The translations under genes and the position numbers were made by a program. 64,000 bases of DNA, taken from NCBI RefSeq assembly GCF_000422805.1, contig NZ_AUGT01000009.1, positions 258,727 to 322,726 of the forward strand, in the 5' to 3' direction. The stretch's first letter is position 1. Each line of letters starts with the position of its first letter. Positions 17,990 through 26,988 of this stretch are shown here, one piece after another. Under the pieces are notes generated by a model that worked only from the letters and a program-made list of their open reading frames with translations, was not told where the DNA came from and did not search any database. The DNA comes from Nocardioides halotolerans DSM 19273 (GTDB lineage: Bacteria; Actinomycetota; Actinomycetes; Propionibacteriales; Nocardioidaceae).

Positions 17990-17995
17990 AACCTA
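17990..17995 (-). promoter_or_regulatory. -10 box TAGGTT of the short M1 peptidase
   Basis: TAGGTT on the minus strand lies eight bases from the GTG start, so transcription would begin at or next to the start codon. Confidence 0.5.
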
Positions 17996-18024
17996 GACGA
18001 GCGGTGGCGCGGCGGGAAGGAGGC

Positions 18025-19188
18025 TCAGCGGACCTGGCCCACGGGCGGCAGCTCGTCGACCGCCTCCGAGTGGTCCTGATACCAGTCCTCGAAGCGGTCG
18101 GCGGCGAGCGCGTCGAAGAGCTCGGCCGTCTGGTCGAGGTCGAGGGTGACCACGCTGGCGCCGTCGATGGTGGGCGTCCCGGTCACCGGCACCGTCACGA
18201 ACCGCATGTTGGCCGGCCTGATGTTGCGCGAGGAGACCGCGAGCGAGCGCATCTCCGACGACGTGAAGCCGTCGTCGACCGCGACGAATGACGCCAGCTC
18301 GGTCACGAGCCGCGTGATGCGGAACGGGTTGGCCAGCGTGCCGGCGGAGGCGACCTTGTCGAGCATCGCGCGGAGCACGTTCTGCTGGCGCTGGATCCGG
18401 TCGAAGTCGCCTCGCGGCATGCCGTAGCGCTGGCGCACGTACCAGACCGCCTGGTCGCCCTCGAGGTGCAGCGGGCCCTTCTGCCACGTGTAGCCGTTGC
18501 GCGGGTCGGTGACGTCCTCGGGCTGGTAGACGTCGACCCCGCCCATGGCCGAGGTCATGCCGGCGAGGTGCTCGAAGTCGATGACGACGGCGTGGTCGAT
18601 GCGGAGGTGGCCCAGGCTCTCGACCACCTCGGCCAGCTCGGCAGGGCCGCCGTCGGAGAACGCCGCGTTGATCTTGGTGCGACCGCGGTCGGGGACGTCG
18701 ACGAAGGAGTCGCGGGGGATCGAGACGAGCTGGGCCGAACGCCGGTCGCCCGAGACGTGCAGCACCATCACGGCGTCGCTGCGGAACTTGCCGGGCGTCC
18801 AGGAGCCGGTCGCGAGGTCGTCGAACAGCCCACCCTCGCCGTCGGGGTCGTCGACGCCGATCAGCAGGATGTTCTGGGCGCTGCCGACGGCCGCCGGCCG
18901 GGTGCCGCCGGGCTCGAACGGGAAGCGCTCGATGTCGTCGAGCTTGTGGTCGAGCCAGAGCAGCCAGCCGACGATGATCGCGAGCAGCACGAGCGCGACC
19001 ACGACGATGACCGACAGCGCCTTGTGGTGGCGTACGAACCGCTTGAACCGGCGCCACGGGCCACGCTGCCGTGACCGCCGGACCCGGACCCGCGTGGTCG
19101 GCTCGAGCTCCGAGAGCCCGGCGTGCGCGCCACCGGGCTCAGGCACGGGAACCGCTCTCGCGTGCCTGCCGGGGGTCTGCAGGTCCAT
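18025..19188 (-). CDS. LytR-CpsA-Psr (LCP) family glycan ligase
   Basis: This 387-residue protein has a basic cytoplasmic N-terminus (about 1-55), one transmembrane helix (about 58-78) and an extracytoplasmic LCP domain. Family motifs are NILLIGVDD, FRSDAVMVLHV, LVSIPRDSFVDVP with the conserved Arg, KINAAFSDGG and VRQRYGMPRGDFDRIQRQQ. LCP enzymes move undecaprenyl-linked glycans (teichoic acid, arabinogalactan, capsule) onto peptidoglycan. With polymerase, kinase and sugar-nucleotide genes around it, a surface polysaccharide is a likely substrate. It lies upstream of the M1 peptidase genes on the same strand. Confidence 0.9.
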   Translation of the reverse strand: MDLQTPGRHARAVPVPEPGGAHAGLSELEPTTRVRVRRSRQRGPWRRFKRFVRHHKALSVIVVVALVLLAIIVGWLLWLDHKLDDIERFPFEPGGTRPAAVGSAQNILLIGVDDPDGEGGLFDDLATGSWTPGKFRSDAVMVLHVSGDRRSAQLVSIPRDSFVDVPDRGRTKINAAFSDGGPAELAEVVESLGHLRIDHAVVIDFEHLAGMTSAMGGVDVYQPEDVTDPRNGYTWQKGPLHLEGDQAVWYVRQRYGMPRGDFDRIQRQQNVLRAMLDKVASAGTLANPFRITRLVTELASFVAVDDGFTSSEMRSLAVSSRNIRPANMRFVTVPVTGTPTIDGASVVTLDLDQTAELFDALAADRFEDWYQDHSEAVDELPPVGQVR

Positions 19189-19691
19189 GACCGGTCAACG
19201 AGTCGCCTCCGCCCGGGGTACTGGCTGGTCTAGGTCTCAACGGGCGACGCCGACGCACGTCACGCCGCACCTGACGGGCGGTGGCTCACGACCTCCACGA
19301 CCACCGGCGCGCACCGCTGGTTGAGGAAGGCGCGCTAGCGCCTGTCTCGAAACCTCCGCAGGGAGGGCACCCAGCCCGCCCACCGCTGGTCGAGCTTGTC
19401 GAGACCCCCGCGGCGGTGGCACCCGCCGGACCGAGGTCGGTTGCGTCCCAGCCCCGGCGTACGAGGTTTCGAGACGGTCGCTGCGCGACCTCCTCAACCA
19501 CCGGACGACGAGGGCACCTGCGCGACCTCGTCAACCACCGGACGACGAGGGCACCTGCGCGACCTCCTCAACCACCGACGGCACGCACCGCTGGTTGAGG
19601 AAGGCGCGCTAGCGCCTGTCTCGAAACCACCGCAGGGCGGGCACCTGCTCGGCCGAGCTCGGTGCGTCCCAGCCTCGGCGTGAACAGGGCC
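19189..19691. repeat. Intergenic region filled by REP-like hairpins and a 37-bp tandem repeat
   Basis: No gene is visible. From about 19313 several REP-like units occur. Two have the stem AGGCGC-GCTA-GCGCCT (19321 and 19593). One is reversed with the GGTCGC stem (19460-19500), and one is of the TCGAGCTTGTCGAGACC type (19389). Between 19497 and 19576 a 37-bp unit containing CCGGACGACGAGGGCACC is tandemly repeated twice, with a partial third. The first 75 bases (19189-19263) are the unremarkable upstream region of the LCP gene. Confidence 0.8.
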
Positions 19692-20990
19692 TCAGCTGCC
19701 GCTGTTGATCATCCCGGCGCCGACGGTCACGCCGGTGGCCTCGTCGATGAGGATGAACGATCCGGTCCAGCGGTTCTTGCTGTAGGGGTCGCACAGGAGC
19801 GGCTGCGTGGTGCGCAGCTGGATCCGGCCGATCTCGTTGAGGCCGAGCTCCTTGGTCTCCTGGTCGCGGTGCAGCGTGTTGACGTCGAGGCGGTACTGGA
19901 TGTCCTTGACCAGCGCCCGGGCGGTGCGGGTGGTGTGCTTGATCGCCAGCTTCTGGCGCGGGCGCAGCGGCTGCGGGGTCATCCAGCAGACCATCGCGTC
20001 GATGTCCTGGCTGGGCTGCGGGGCGTTGCTCGGCCGGGCGATCATGTCGCCGCGGGAGACGTCGACGTCGTCCTCGAGCCGGACGGTGACCGACATCGGC
20101 GGGAAGGCCTCGGAGACCTCCTTGTCGAAGAGGTCGATGCCCGCGATGCGGGACGTCATGCCGCTGGGGAGTACGACGACCTCGTCGCCGGGCTTGAGCA
20201 CGCCGCCGGCCACCTGGCCGGCGTACCCGCGGTAGTCGTGGTGCTCGTCGGACTTGGGCCGCACGACGTACTGGACCGGGAAGCGGACGTCGACCAGGTC
20301 GCGGTCGGAGGCGACGTGCACGTGCTCGAGGTGGTGCATGAGCGTAGGGCCGCTGTACCAGGACATGTGCTCCGACCGCTCGACGACGTTGTCGCCCTTG
20401 AGCGCCGAGATCGGGATGACCTCGAGGTCGGGGATGTTGAGCTTCGTCGCGAACTGCGTGAACTCGGAGTGGATCCTGTTGAAGGTCTCCTGGTCGTAGT
20501 CGACCAGGTCCATCTTGTTGACCGCGAGCACGAGGTGCGGCACCCGCAGCAGCGACAGGATCACCGCGTGGCGGCGCGACTGCTCGGTGAGCCCCTGCCG
20601 GGCGTCGACGAGCACCAGGCCGAGGTCGGCAGTGGAGGCGCCGGTGACCATGTTGCGCGTGTACTGAACGTGGCCCGGGGTGTCCGCGATGATGTACTTG
20701 CGGTGGGGGGTCGCGAAGTAGCGGTACGCCACGTCGATGGTGATGCCCTGCTCGCGCTCGGAGCGCAGGCCGTCGGTGAGCAGCGCCAGGTCGGTGTAGT
20801 CGTAGCCCTTCGACGCCGAGGTCGCCTCGACGGCCTCGAGCTGGTCGGCGAAGATCGACTTGGAGTCGAGCAGCAGCCGGCCGATCAGGGTCGACTTGCC
20901 GTCGTCGACCGAGCCGGCGGTGGCGAAGCGGAGCAGGTCTGCCTCACGCCCGATCAGCTCGGGCACGGCAGCGGTGTCGTCGGTGGACAT
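19692..20990 (-). CDS. cysN: Sulfate adenylyltransferase subunit 1 (GTPase)
   Basis: This 432-residue elongation-factor-like GTPase drives ATP sulfurylase with CysD, making adenosine 5'-phosphosulfate from sulfate and ATP. G1 is GSVDDGKSTLIGRLL, G3 is DTPGHVQYTRNM and G4 is NKMDL. C-terminal EF-Tu-like beta barrels follow. Unlike the NodQ type there is no fused APS kinase domain; a separate kinase gene lies at 25.8 kb. The start ATG shares one base with the cysD stop (TGATG). The 3' end runs to the repeat array at 19.2-19.7 kb. Confidence 0.95.
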   Translation of the reverse strand: MSTDDTAAVPELIGREADLLRFATAGSVDDGKSTLIGRLLLDSKSIFADQLEAVEATSASKGYDYTDLALLTDGLRSEREQGITIDVAYRYFATPHRKYIIADTPGHVQYTRNMVTGASTADLGLVLVDARQGLTEQSRRHAVILSLLRVPHLVLAVNKMDLVDYDQETFNRIHSEFTQFATKLNIPDLEVIPISALKGDNVVERSEHMSWYSGPTLMHHLEHVHVASDRDLVDVRFPVQYVVRPKSDEHHDYRGYAGQVAGGVLKPGDEVVVLPSGMTSRIAGIDLFDKEVSEAFPPMSVTVRLEDDVDVSRGDMIARPSNAPQPSQDIDAMVCWMTPQPLRPRQKLAIKHTTRTARALVKDIQYRLDVNTLHRDQETKELGLNEIGRIQLRTTQPLLCDPYSKNRWTGSFILIDEATGVTVGAGMINSGS

Positions 20991-21904
20991 CAGAAGTAGC
21001 CCTCCTTCTTCCGGTCCTCCATGGCCGCCTCCGAGAAGCGGTCGTCGCCACGGGTGGCGCCGCGCTCGGTGACGGTGGCCACCGCGATCTCCGCGATGAT
21101 CTTCTCGATGGTGTCGGCCTCGGACTCGACGCAGCCGGTGAGGCTCAGGTCGCCCACGGTGCGGAAGCGGACCGTCTTCTCGACGACCTCCTCGCCCTCG
21201 CGCAGCGGGTTGAGGTCGGACTCCGAGAGCCACATGCCGTCGCGCTGGAAGACGCGGCGCCGGTGGGAGTAGTAGATCGAGGGGATCTCGATCTCCTCGC
21301 GGCCGATGTAGTCCCAGATGTCGAGCTCGGTCCAGTTGCTGATCGGGAAGATCCGCATGTGCTCGCCCTCGTGCAGGCGACCGTTGTAGAGGCTCCACAG
21401 CTCGGGGCGCTGGTTCTTCGGGTCCCACTGGCCGAACTCGTCGCGGTGGGAGTAGACGCGCTCCTTGGCGCGGGCCTTCTCCTCGTCGCGGCGACCGCCG
21501 CCGAACGCCGCGGTGAAGCCGCCCTCCTCGAGGGCGTTGAGCAGCGTGCCGATCTGGAGCCGGTTGCGGCTGGTCTTGCCGTCGTCGACGACCACGCCGT
21601 TGGCGATGGCCTCCTCGACGCTGGCGACGATGAGGCGGACGCCCAGCCGGCTGACCCAGTTGTCGCGGGTGGCGAGCACCTCGGGGAAGTCGAGCCCGGT
21701 GTCGACCTGGAGGACGGGGAAGGGGATCTTGGCGGGATAGAACGCCTTCTCCGCCAACCGCATCATGACGATGGAGTCCTTGCCGCCCGAGAACATCAGG
21801 ACCGGCTTCTCGAACTCCGCGGCGACCTCGCGGAAGATGTGGATCGACTCCGCCTCGAGCTGGTCGAGCTGGCTCAGCCGGTAGTCGGCATGCGTGACGG
21901 ACAT
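20990..21904 (-). CDS. cysD: Sulfate adenylyltransferase subunit 2
   Basis: This 304-residue PP-loop adenylyltransferase is the catalytic partner of CysN. The P-loop SGGKDS is at 39-44, followed by VDTGLDFPEVL, FGGGRRDEEKARAKERVYSHRD and FPISNWTELDIWDYI, all typical of CysD. The start is taken at ATG 21904 (MSVTHADYRLSQLDQLE) with AGAGG upstream; the longer frame to 21976 adds a non-conserved basic stretch. The gene leads the cysDN pair and is divergent from the UDP-glucose dehydrogenase gene across 173 bp. Confidence 0.95.
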   Translation of the reverse strand: MSVTHADYRLSQLDQLEAESIHIFREVAAEFEKPVLMFSGGKDSIVMMRLAEKAFYPAKIPFPVLQVDTGLDFPEVLATRDNWVSRLGVRLIVASVEEAIANGVVVDDGKTSRNRLQIGTLLNALEEGGFTAAFGGGRRDEEKARAKERVYSHRDEFGQWDPKNQRPELWSLYNGRLHEGEHMRIFPISNWTELDIWDYIGREEIEIPSIYYSHRRRVFQRDGMWLSESDLNPLREGEEVVEKTVRFRTVGDLSLTGCVESEADTIEKIIAEIAVATVTERGATRGDDRFSEAAMEDRKKEGYF

Positions 21905-22064
21905 GAAGTGCGGGAGACCTCTTCTGCACGGGTGGTGCGCGTCGCGGTGGGCGGACGCGCGAGGAAGGGCAGCCATCAGGGTATCGGGAGCCCCGGAGAG
22001 GGGCTAATTCGTGACCAATCTCTGGCAAGAAACACGAGAATGCACGGGGCTCTCCCCGGGCTCC

Positions 22065-22070
22065 TAGACT
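22065..22070 (+). promoter_or_regulatory. -10 box TAGACT of the UDP-glucose dehydrogenase gene
   Basis: TAGACT ends seven bases before the ATG at 22078, so the transcript probably begins at the start codon. Confidence 0.55.
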
Positions 22071-22077
22071 CCCGGCC

Positions 22078-23244
22078 ATGAGGATCGCCGTGGTCGGAGC
22101 GGGGTACGTCGGCCTGTCCAACGCCGTGCTGCTCGCCCGGCGTCACGACGTCCGCGTGCTCGACATCGACGCGGCCCGGATCGAGCTGCTCTCCCGGGGC
22201 GAGTCGCCGATCGAGGACCCCGAGCTCGAGGAGCAGCTCGCGCACGGGGAGCTGTCCCTGGTGGCGACCACCGACCCCGCCACGGCGTACGACGGCGTCG
22301 ACCTGGTCGTGATCGCGACCCCGACCGACTACGACCCGCGCACGGACTACTTCGACACCGGCTCGGTGGAGCGGGTCCTGGCCGAGGCGCACGCGGCAGC
22401 GCCGGACGCGACCCTGCTGGTCAAGTCCACCGTGCCCGTCGGCTTCACCGAGCGGATGCTCGAGGCCACGCCCGGTCTGCCGATCGTGTTCAGCCCGGAG
22501 TTCCTCCGCGAGGGCCGCGCCCTCCACGACAACCTGCACCCCTCGCGCATCGTCGTGGGCGACCGCTCCGAGCGCGGCAAGCAGGTCGCCGAGCTGCTGC
22601 TGGAGGGCTCGCTCGACCCCGACGTGCCGGTGCTCGTCACCGACCCCACCGAGGCCGAGGCGATCAAGCTGTTCGCCAACACCTACCTGGCGCTGCGGGT
22701 GGCCTACTTCAACGAGCTCGACACCTACGCCGCGCTGCGCGGCCTCGACACCGCGCAGGTCATCGAGGGCGTCGGGCTCGACCCGCGGATCGGCACGCAC
22801 TACAACAACCCGAGCTTCGGCTACGGCGGCTACTGCCTGCCCAAGGACACCAAGCAGCTGCAGGCCAACTACAAGGACGTCCCGCAGAACCTCATCAGCG
22901 CCATCGTCGACGCCAACACCACCCGCAAGGACTTCATCGCCGCGGACATCCTGCGCCGACGCCCGACCACCGTCGGCATCCACCGGATGATCATGAAGTC
23001 CGGCTCCGACAACCTGCGGATGTCGTCGGTGCAGGGCGTGATGAAGCGCCTCAAGGCCAAGGGCGTCGAGGTGATCATCCACGAGCCGTCGCTCCCCGGG
23101 CCGACGTACTTCAACTCCGAGGTCGTCGACGACCTCGAGGAGTTCAAGCGGCGGGCCGACCTGATCGTCGCCAACCGGCGCACGCCGGCGCTCGAGGACG
23201 TCGCAGACAAGGTCTACACGCGCGACATCTACGGCCGCGACTGA
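22078..23244 (+). CDS. ugd: UDP-glucose 6-dehydrogenase
   Basis: This 388-residue enzyme oxidises UDP-glucose to UDP-glucuronate with two NAD. The Rossmann motif is GAGYVGLSN (7-15), STVPVGFT and [20 protein letters not shown] are typical, and the catalytic Cys253 sits in [11 protein letters not shown]. It is the short enterobacterial-type Ugd length. The next gene, UDP-glucuronate decarboxylase, uses its product, so the two form a UDP-xylose branch. The promoter has a TAGACT box seven bases upstream and no obvious ribosome-binding site. Confidence 0.93.
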   Translation: MRIAVVGAGYVGLSNAVLLARRHDVRVLDIDAARIELLSRGESPIEDPELEEQLAHGELSLVATTDPATAYDGVDLVVIATPTDYDPRTDYFDTGSVERVLAEAHAAAPDATLLVKSTVPVGFTERMLEATPGLPIVFSPEFLREGRALHDNLHPSRIVVGDRSERGKQVAELLLEGSLDPDVPVLVTDPTEAEAIKLFANTYLALRVAYFNELDTYAALRGLDTAQVIEGVGLDPRIGTHYNNPSFGYGGYCLPKDTKQLQANYKDVPQNLISAIVDANTTRKDFIAADILRRRPTTVGIHRMIMKSGSDNLRMSSVQGVMKRLKAKGVEVIIHEPSLPGPTYFNSEVVDDLEEFKRRADLIVANRRTPALEDVADKVYTRDIYGRD

Positions 23245-23299
23245 GCGCGTCCGCCCGCCCGGACCGTGACCTGCGGGGGCTGCGGTGCGTTAGCGGTCC

Positions 23300-24238
23300 G
23301 TGAGCAAGGTCCTCGTCACCGGCGGAGCCGGCTTCCTCGGCTCCCACCTGTGCGAGCGGCTGCTGGCCGAGGGCCACGACGTGCTGTGCGTCGACAACTA
23401 CTTCACCGGCACCAAGCGCAACGTCGCCCACCTGATGGGCGACCCGATGTTCGAGCTGATGCGGCACGACGTGACTTTCCCGCTGTACGTCGAGGTCGAC
23501 CAGATCTACAACCTGGCCTGCCCGGCGAGCCCGATCCACTACCAGCACGATCCGGTGCAGACGACCAAGACCAGCGTGCACGGGGCGATCAACATGCTCG
23601 GCCTCGCCAAGCGGGTGAAGGCGCGGATCCTGCAGGCCTCCACGAGCGAGGTGTACGGCGACCCGGAGATCCACCCGCAGACCGAGGACTACTGGGGCCA
23701 CGTCAACCCGATCGGCGTCCGCAGCTGCTACGACGAGGGCAAGCGCTGCGCGGAGACGCTGTTCTTCGACTACCACCGCCAGCACGACCTCGGCATCAAG
23801 GTGATGCGGATCTTCAACACCTACGGCCCGCGCATGCACCCGAACGACGGCCGGGTGGTCAGCAACTTCATCGTGCAGGCGCTGCGCGGCGAGCCGATCA
23901 CGATCTACGGCGACGGACAGCAGACCCGCTCGTTCTGCTACGTCGACGACCTCATCGACGCGATGGTGCGGCTGATGGACACCCCGCCGTCGTTCACCGG
24001 GCCGGTCAACGTGGGCAACCCGCACGAGTTCACGATGCTCGAGCTCGCCCACACGGTGCTCGAGCTCACCGGATCCCGCAGCGAGCTGATCTTCAAGGAC
24101 CTGCCGTTCGACGACCCCAAGCAGCGCCAGCCCGACATCGCCCTGGCCCGGCAGGAGCTCGACTGGGAGCCGACGGTCGAGCTCGTCGAGGGGCTGACCC
24201 GGACGATCGACTACTTCCGGTCGACCCTGTCGGTCTGA
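23300..24238 (+). CDS. UDP-glucuronate decarboxylase (UDP-xylose synthase)
   Basis: This 312-residue extended short-chain dehydrogenase has the NAD motif [10 protein letters not shown] (8-17), [11 protein letters not shown], and the catalytic Tyr144/Lys148 in [19 protein letters not shown] plus [10 protein letters not shown] is diagnostic of UXS rather than other sugar epimerases. It makes UDP-xylose from UDP-glucuronate for glycan synthesis. The GTG start at 23300 lies 55 bases after ugd, probably in the same operon. Its last 28 bases overlap the end of the convergent TauE-like gene. Confidence 0.92.
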   Translation: MSKVLVTGGAGFLGSHLCERLLAEGHDVLCVDNYFTGTKRNVAHLMGDPMFELMRHDVTFPLYVEVDQIYNLACPASPIHYQHDPVQTTKTSVHGAINMLGLAKRVKARILQASTSEVYGDPEIHPQTEDYWGHVNPIGVRSCYDEGKRCAETLFFDYHRQHDLGIKVMRIFNTYGPRMHPNDGRVVSNFIVQALRGEPITIYGDGQQTRSFCYVDDLIDAMVRLMDTPPSFTGPVNVGNPHEFTMLELAHTVLELTGSRSELIFKDLPFDDPKQRQPDIALARQELDWEPTVELVEGLTRTIDYFRSTLSV

Positions 24239-25209
24239 CGGCCGCGCTTCTCGCCCTCGAGCTCGGCGACGGTCGGCGCGCCGAACATCGGGAGGCCCTG
24301 GCCCCGGCGCAGCAGGCCCCACACCAGCGGCACCAGCACGATCATGCCGAGGCCGATCAGGCCGATCAGGATCGGGTGCGTCTCGTCCTTGCCGAGGGGT
24401 GACCACCCGGCCTTGTCGAGCAGCGCGACGCCCGACATCGTCAGGACCACCACGATGCCGCGCCGGATGATCGACTGCGGCACCCGTGGCGCGATCGAGC
24501 TGCCGAGCAGGGTGCCCGGCACGGAGCCGACCACCAGCGGGATCAGCAGCTCCCAGTCGATGCCGTGCAGCGCGATGTTGGAGATCGCCGCCGCGAGCAC
24601 GAGCGGGACGGCCTGCACGAGGTCGGTGCCGACCAGCTTCACCGCGCTCAGCCCGGGGTAGAGCATCAGCAGCGCGACCATGATCACCGAGCCGGAGCCG
24701 ACGCTGGTGATGCCGACGAGCAGCCCGCCGAGGGCGCCGACGAGCAGGGTCGGCACCGGCCGGATGCGGGGGTCGGGGTCCGCGTCGGGTGCGCCGCCGC
24801 GCACGCGGCGCAGGTTGATGTAGAGGCGCAGGGCGTACGTCGACGCGGCCAGCAGCAACGCGAAGCCGATCGCCATCTTGAGCACGTAGTCGAGCTGGTC
24901 CTCGTCGCTGGTGAGGCTGGCCACGAGGTGCGGCCCGAGCAGGGCCATCGGCACCGACCCGATGATCAGCCACTTGGCCAGCGAGAAGTTGGGGGAGCCC
25001 TCCCGCGCGTGCACGACGGCGCCACCGGTCTTGTAGACCGCGGCTGCGGTGAGGTCGGCGGTCACCACGGTCGCCGCCTCGCCGACGCCCAGGAAGATCA
25101 GGGCCGGCGTCATCAGCGCGCCGCCGCCCATGCCGGTGAGGCCGACGACGACCCCGACGAAGAACCCGGCGGCCAGGATGGACAGGGCCGTGGTCGTGAA
25201 CAGGTCCAT
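24211..25209 (-). CDS. TauE/SafE-family membrane transporter
   Basis: This 332-residue membrane protein has about eight or nine hydrophobic segments. The family's two half-repeats are visible: [16 protein letters not shown] near residue 22 and [17 protein letters not shown] near 165. Family members export sulfite, sulfoacetate or related anions, or take up sulfur compounds. It sits between sulfate-activation genes, so a link to sulfur flux (sulfite or sulfate) is plausible but inferred. The C-terminus is long, charged and cytoplasmic. It ends inside the convergent UXS gene (28-bp overlap). Confidence 0.85.
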   Translation of the reverse strand: MDLFTTTALSILAAGFFVGVVVGLTGMGGGALMTPALIFLGVGEAATVVTADLTAAAVYKTGGAVVHAREGSPNFSLAKWLIIGSVPMALLGPHLVASLTSDEDQLDYVLKMAIGFALLLAASTYALRLYINLRRVRGGAPDADPDPRIRPVPTLLVGALGGLLVGITSVGSGSVIMVALLMLYPGLSAVKLVGTDLVQAVPLVLAAAISNIALHGIDWELLIPLVVGSVPGTLLGSSIAPRVPQSIIRRGIVVVLTMSGVALLDKAGWSPLGKDETHPILIGLIGLGMIVLVPLVWGLLRRGQGLPMFGAPTVAELEGEKRGRQTDRVDRK

Positions 25210-25245
25210 GCGCTTCCGGTCGTCCTCGTCTGGTCTGCGGGCGCG

Positions 25246-25755
25246 TCAGCGGGCCAGAGCGGGCAGCACGGTGTGCAGCAGCTCGTCGAGGTGCGCCACG
25301 CACCCTGCGGCGGCCTCCTCCCCACGACGATAGGGGTCCGGCACGTCGAGTGCGGGATCGGCGTTCCGGCGCGTGCTGCCCAGATGGGCCAGCAGGCCGT
25401 CGCGGTCGAGGCCCTCGGGCGCCTGCTCGAGCGCCCTGGCGAGCTGGCCCAGCGTGAACACCTTCCGGAACATCGCGGGGTGGTCGTCGAGGACGAACGT
25501 GCGGTGCGCCGCCTCCATCGTGACCACCAGGTCGGCCTCCTCGAGGAGCGCCGTCGTCAGCCGGCGGCTGCGGAACGCCGAGGTGTCCAGGTCGGCCGGC
25601 AGGACCGCGACCATGTCGGGGTTGATCGGCTCGCCGTCGCGCGCGTGGGTGCCCGCGCTGCCGAACTCCACGTCCGCCGGGCCCGCCGCCCGGGCCATGG
25701 CCTCCGCGGAGGGCGAGCGGCAGATGTTGGCCGTGCAGACGAACAGCACCTTCAC
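25246..25755 (-). CDS. Low-molecular-weight protein-tyrosine phosphatase
   Basis: This 169-residue enzyme has the P-loop CTANICRS (Cys7, Arg13; CX5R) at its N-terminus and the general-acid loop DVPDPYRRG near residue 140. Wzb/PtpA-type phosphatases remove phosphate from BY-kinases and other proteins. The BY-kinase at 8.4 kb is an obvious candidate partner. The GTG start at 25755 overlaps the stop of the APS kinase gene (GTGA), so the two are translationally coupled, an odd pairing of sulfate activation with a phosphatase. Confidence 0.9.
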   Translation of the reverse strand: MKVLFVCTANICRSPSAEAMARAAGPADVEFGSAGTHARDGEPINPDMVAVLPADLDTSAFRSRRLTTALLEEADLVVTMEAAHRTFVLDDHPAMFRKVFTLGQLARALEQAPEGLDRDGLLAHLGSTRRNADPALDVPDPYRRGEEAAAGCVAHLDELLHTVLPALAR

Positions 25756-26963
25756 AGCGTGAGGTACCCGGCCTCGCGCAGCCCCGCCAGCACGTCGCCC
25801 AGCGCGTCCTCGATGGTGCGCCCGGTCGTGTCGACGCGGACGTCGGCGTCGGCGGGCTCCTCGTAAGGGGACGAGATGCCGGTGAACTCCGGGATCTCGC
25901 CGGCGCGGGCGCGGGCGTAGAGCCCCTTGCGGTCGCGGCGCTCGCACTCCTCCAGCGGCGTGGCGACGTGGACGAGGAAGAACGCGCCGCCGGCGTCGGC
26001 CACCATGGCCCGCACCTGCTTGCGGGTCTCGTCGAACGGCGCGATCGGGCTCACCACTGCGACGCCGCCGTGTCGCGAGATCTCGGCGGCCACCCAGCCG
26101 ATCCGGCGGATGTTGGTCTCGCGGTCCTCGCGGGAGAAGGTCAGCCCGGCCGACAGGTTGCGGCGCACGACGTCGCCGTCGAGGCTGGTCACCGTCCGCT
26201 CGCCCTGCTCGAGCAGCAGGTCGACCAGCGCGCGGGCCAGGGTGGACTTGCCGCTGCCCGAGAGCCCGGTGAAGAACAGCACCAGCCCCTGGCGGTCGGC
26301 CGGCGGACGGTCGTGGTCGACCACTGCGGCGACCTCGGGCGGGTAGTCCGTGTCGTCCTCGCGCAGGCCGTGGACGGGGTCGCCCGCGGCGTACGCCTCG
26401 ACCACCTGCACCCCGAGCGCGTGGTCGGCCTCGGGGTCGCCGTGTGTCGGCACCGGGACGGTGACCACGACGGCGTCGGGCAGCAGGGCGGCGGCGGCCC
26501 GGGTCGCGCGGACCAGTCCCACCGGGGACAGCCACGGGGTGCCCGTGCCGGTGAAGGCGAGCAGCGTGACCGGGCCGAGTCCGGCGAGCTCCTCGAGCTG
26601 CGCGGTCGTGATCGGGTCGGCCAGCGGGACGACTGTGCGGCCGGTGTGCTGGGCGCGGTACGCCGCGGGGGTGAGGGCGAGCTCGCGGAACGGGCCGAAC
26701 TGCGGGTGGGTCAGCGGGTCGACCACGCCGGCGGGCCACGACACGCGCGCCAGCGGGAGCCCCTCCGGGTCGACCAGCTCGACCGCGCCCACCGAGCGGG
26801 CCTGGGCCGCGACCGGCTCGGGCAGCGTGAGCGTGACCGGGCTCCCGGGCCGGTTGAACGCCGCGTCGTCGCCCAGCGCGCCGCTGGTCAGCAGCTCGAG
26901 GTCGTCGAGCTCCACCGGCGTCGGGCAGTGCTGCGGCACGGGTGGGGTCGGCACGAGCCGCAT
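25752..26963 (-). CDS. cysC: Adenylylsulfate kinase with degenerate ATP-sulfurylase-like N-terminal region
   Basis: This is a 403-residue protein. The C-terminal 180 residues are an APS kinase: P-loop GLSGSGKST (233-241), SLDGDVVRRNL, FSREDRETNIRRIGWVA, SPIAPFDETRKQVR and KGLYARARAGEIPEFTGI. It makes PAPS from APS. The first 220 residues resemble a shortened sulfurylase/PUA-type region (VDPLTHPQFGPFREL) but I see no HxGH-type ATP-sulfurylase motif, so that half is probably non-catalytic. It is encoded about 4 kb from cysDN, on the same strand but not contiguous with them. Confidence 0.87.
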   Translation of the reverse strand: MRLVPTPPVPQHCPTPVELDDLELLTSGALGDDAAFNRPGSPVTLTLPEPVAAQARSVGAVELVDPEGLPLARVSWPAGVVDPLTHPQFGPFRELALTPAAYRAQHTGRTVVPLADPITTAQLEELAGLGPVTLLAFTGTGTPWLSPVGLVRATRAAAALLPDAVVVTVPVPTHGDPEADHALGVQVVEAYAAGDPVHGLREDDTDYPPEVAAVVDHDRPPADRQGLVLFFTGLSGSGKSTLARALVDLLLEQGERTVTSLDGDVVRRNLSAGLTFSREDRETNIRRIGWVAAEISRHGGVAVVSPIAPFDETRKQVRAMVADAGGAFFLVHVATPLEECERRDRKGLYARARAGEIPEFTGISSPYEEPADADVRVDTTGRTIEDALGDVLAGLREAGYLTL

Positions 26964-26976
26964 CCTCTCAGGCTCC

Positions 26977-26982
26977 TATCGT
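26977..26982 (+). promoter_or_regulatory. -10 box TATCGT of the asparaginase gene
   Basis: TATCGT ends six bases before the ATG at 26989, a leaderless arrangement. Confidence 0.45.
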
Positions 26983-26988
26983 GAGCGC

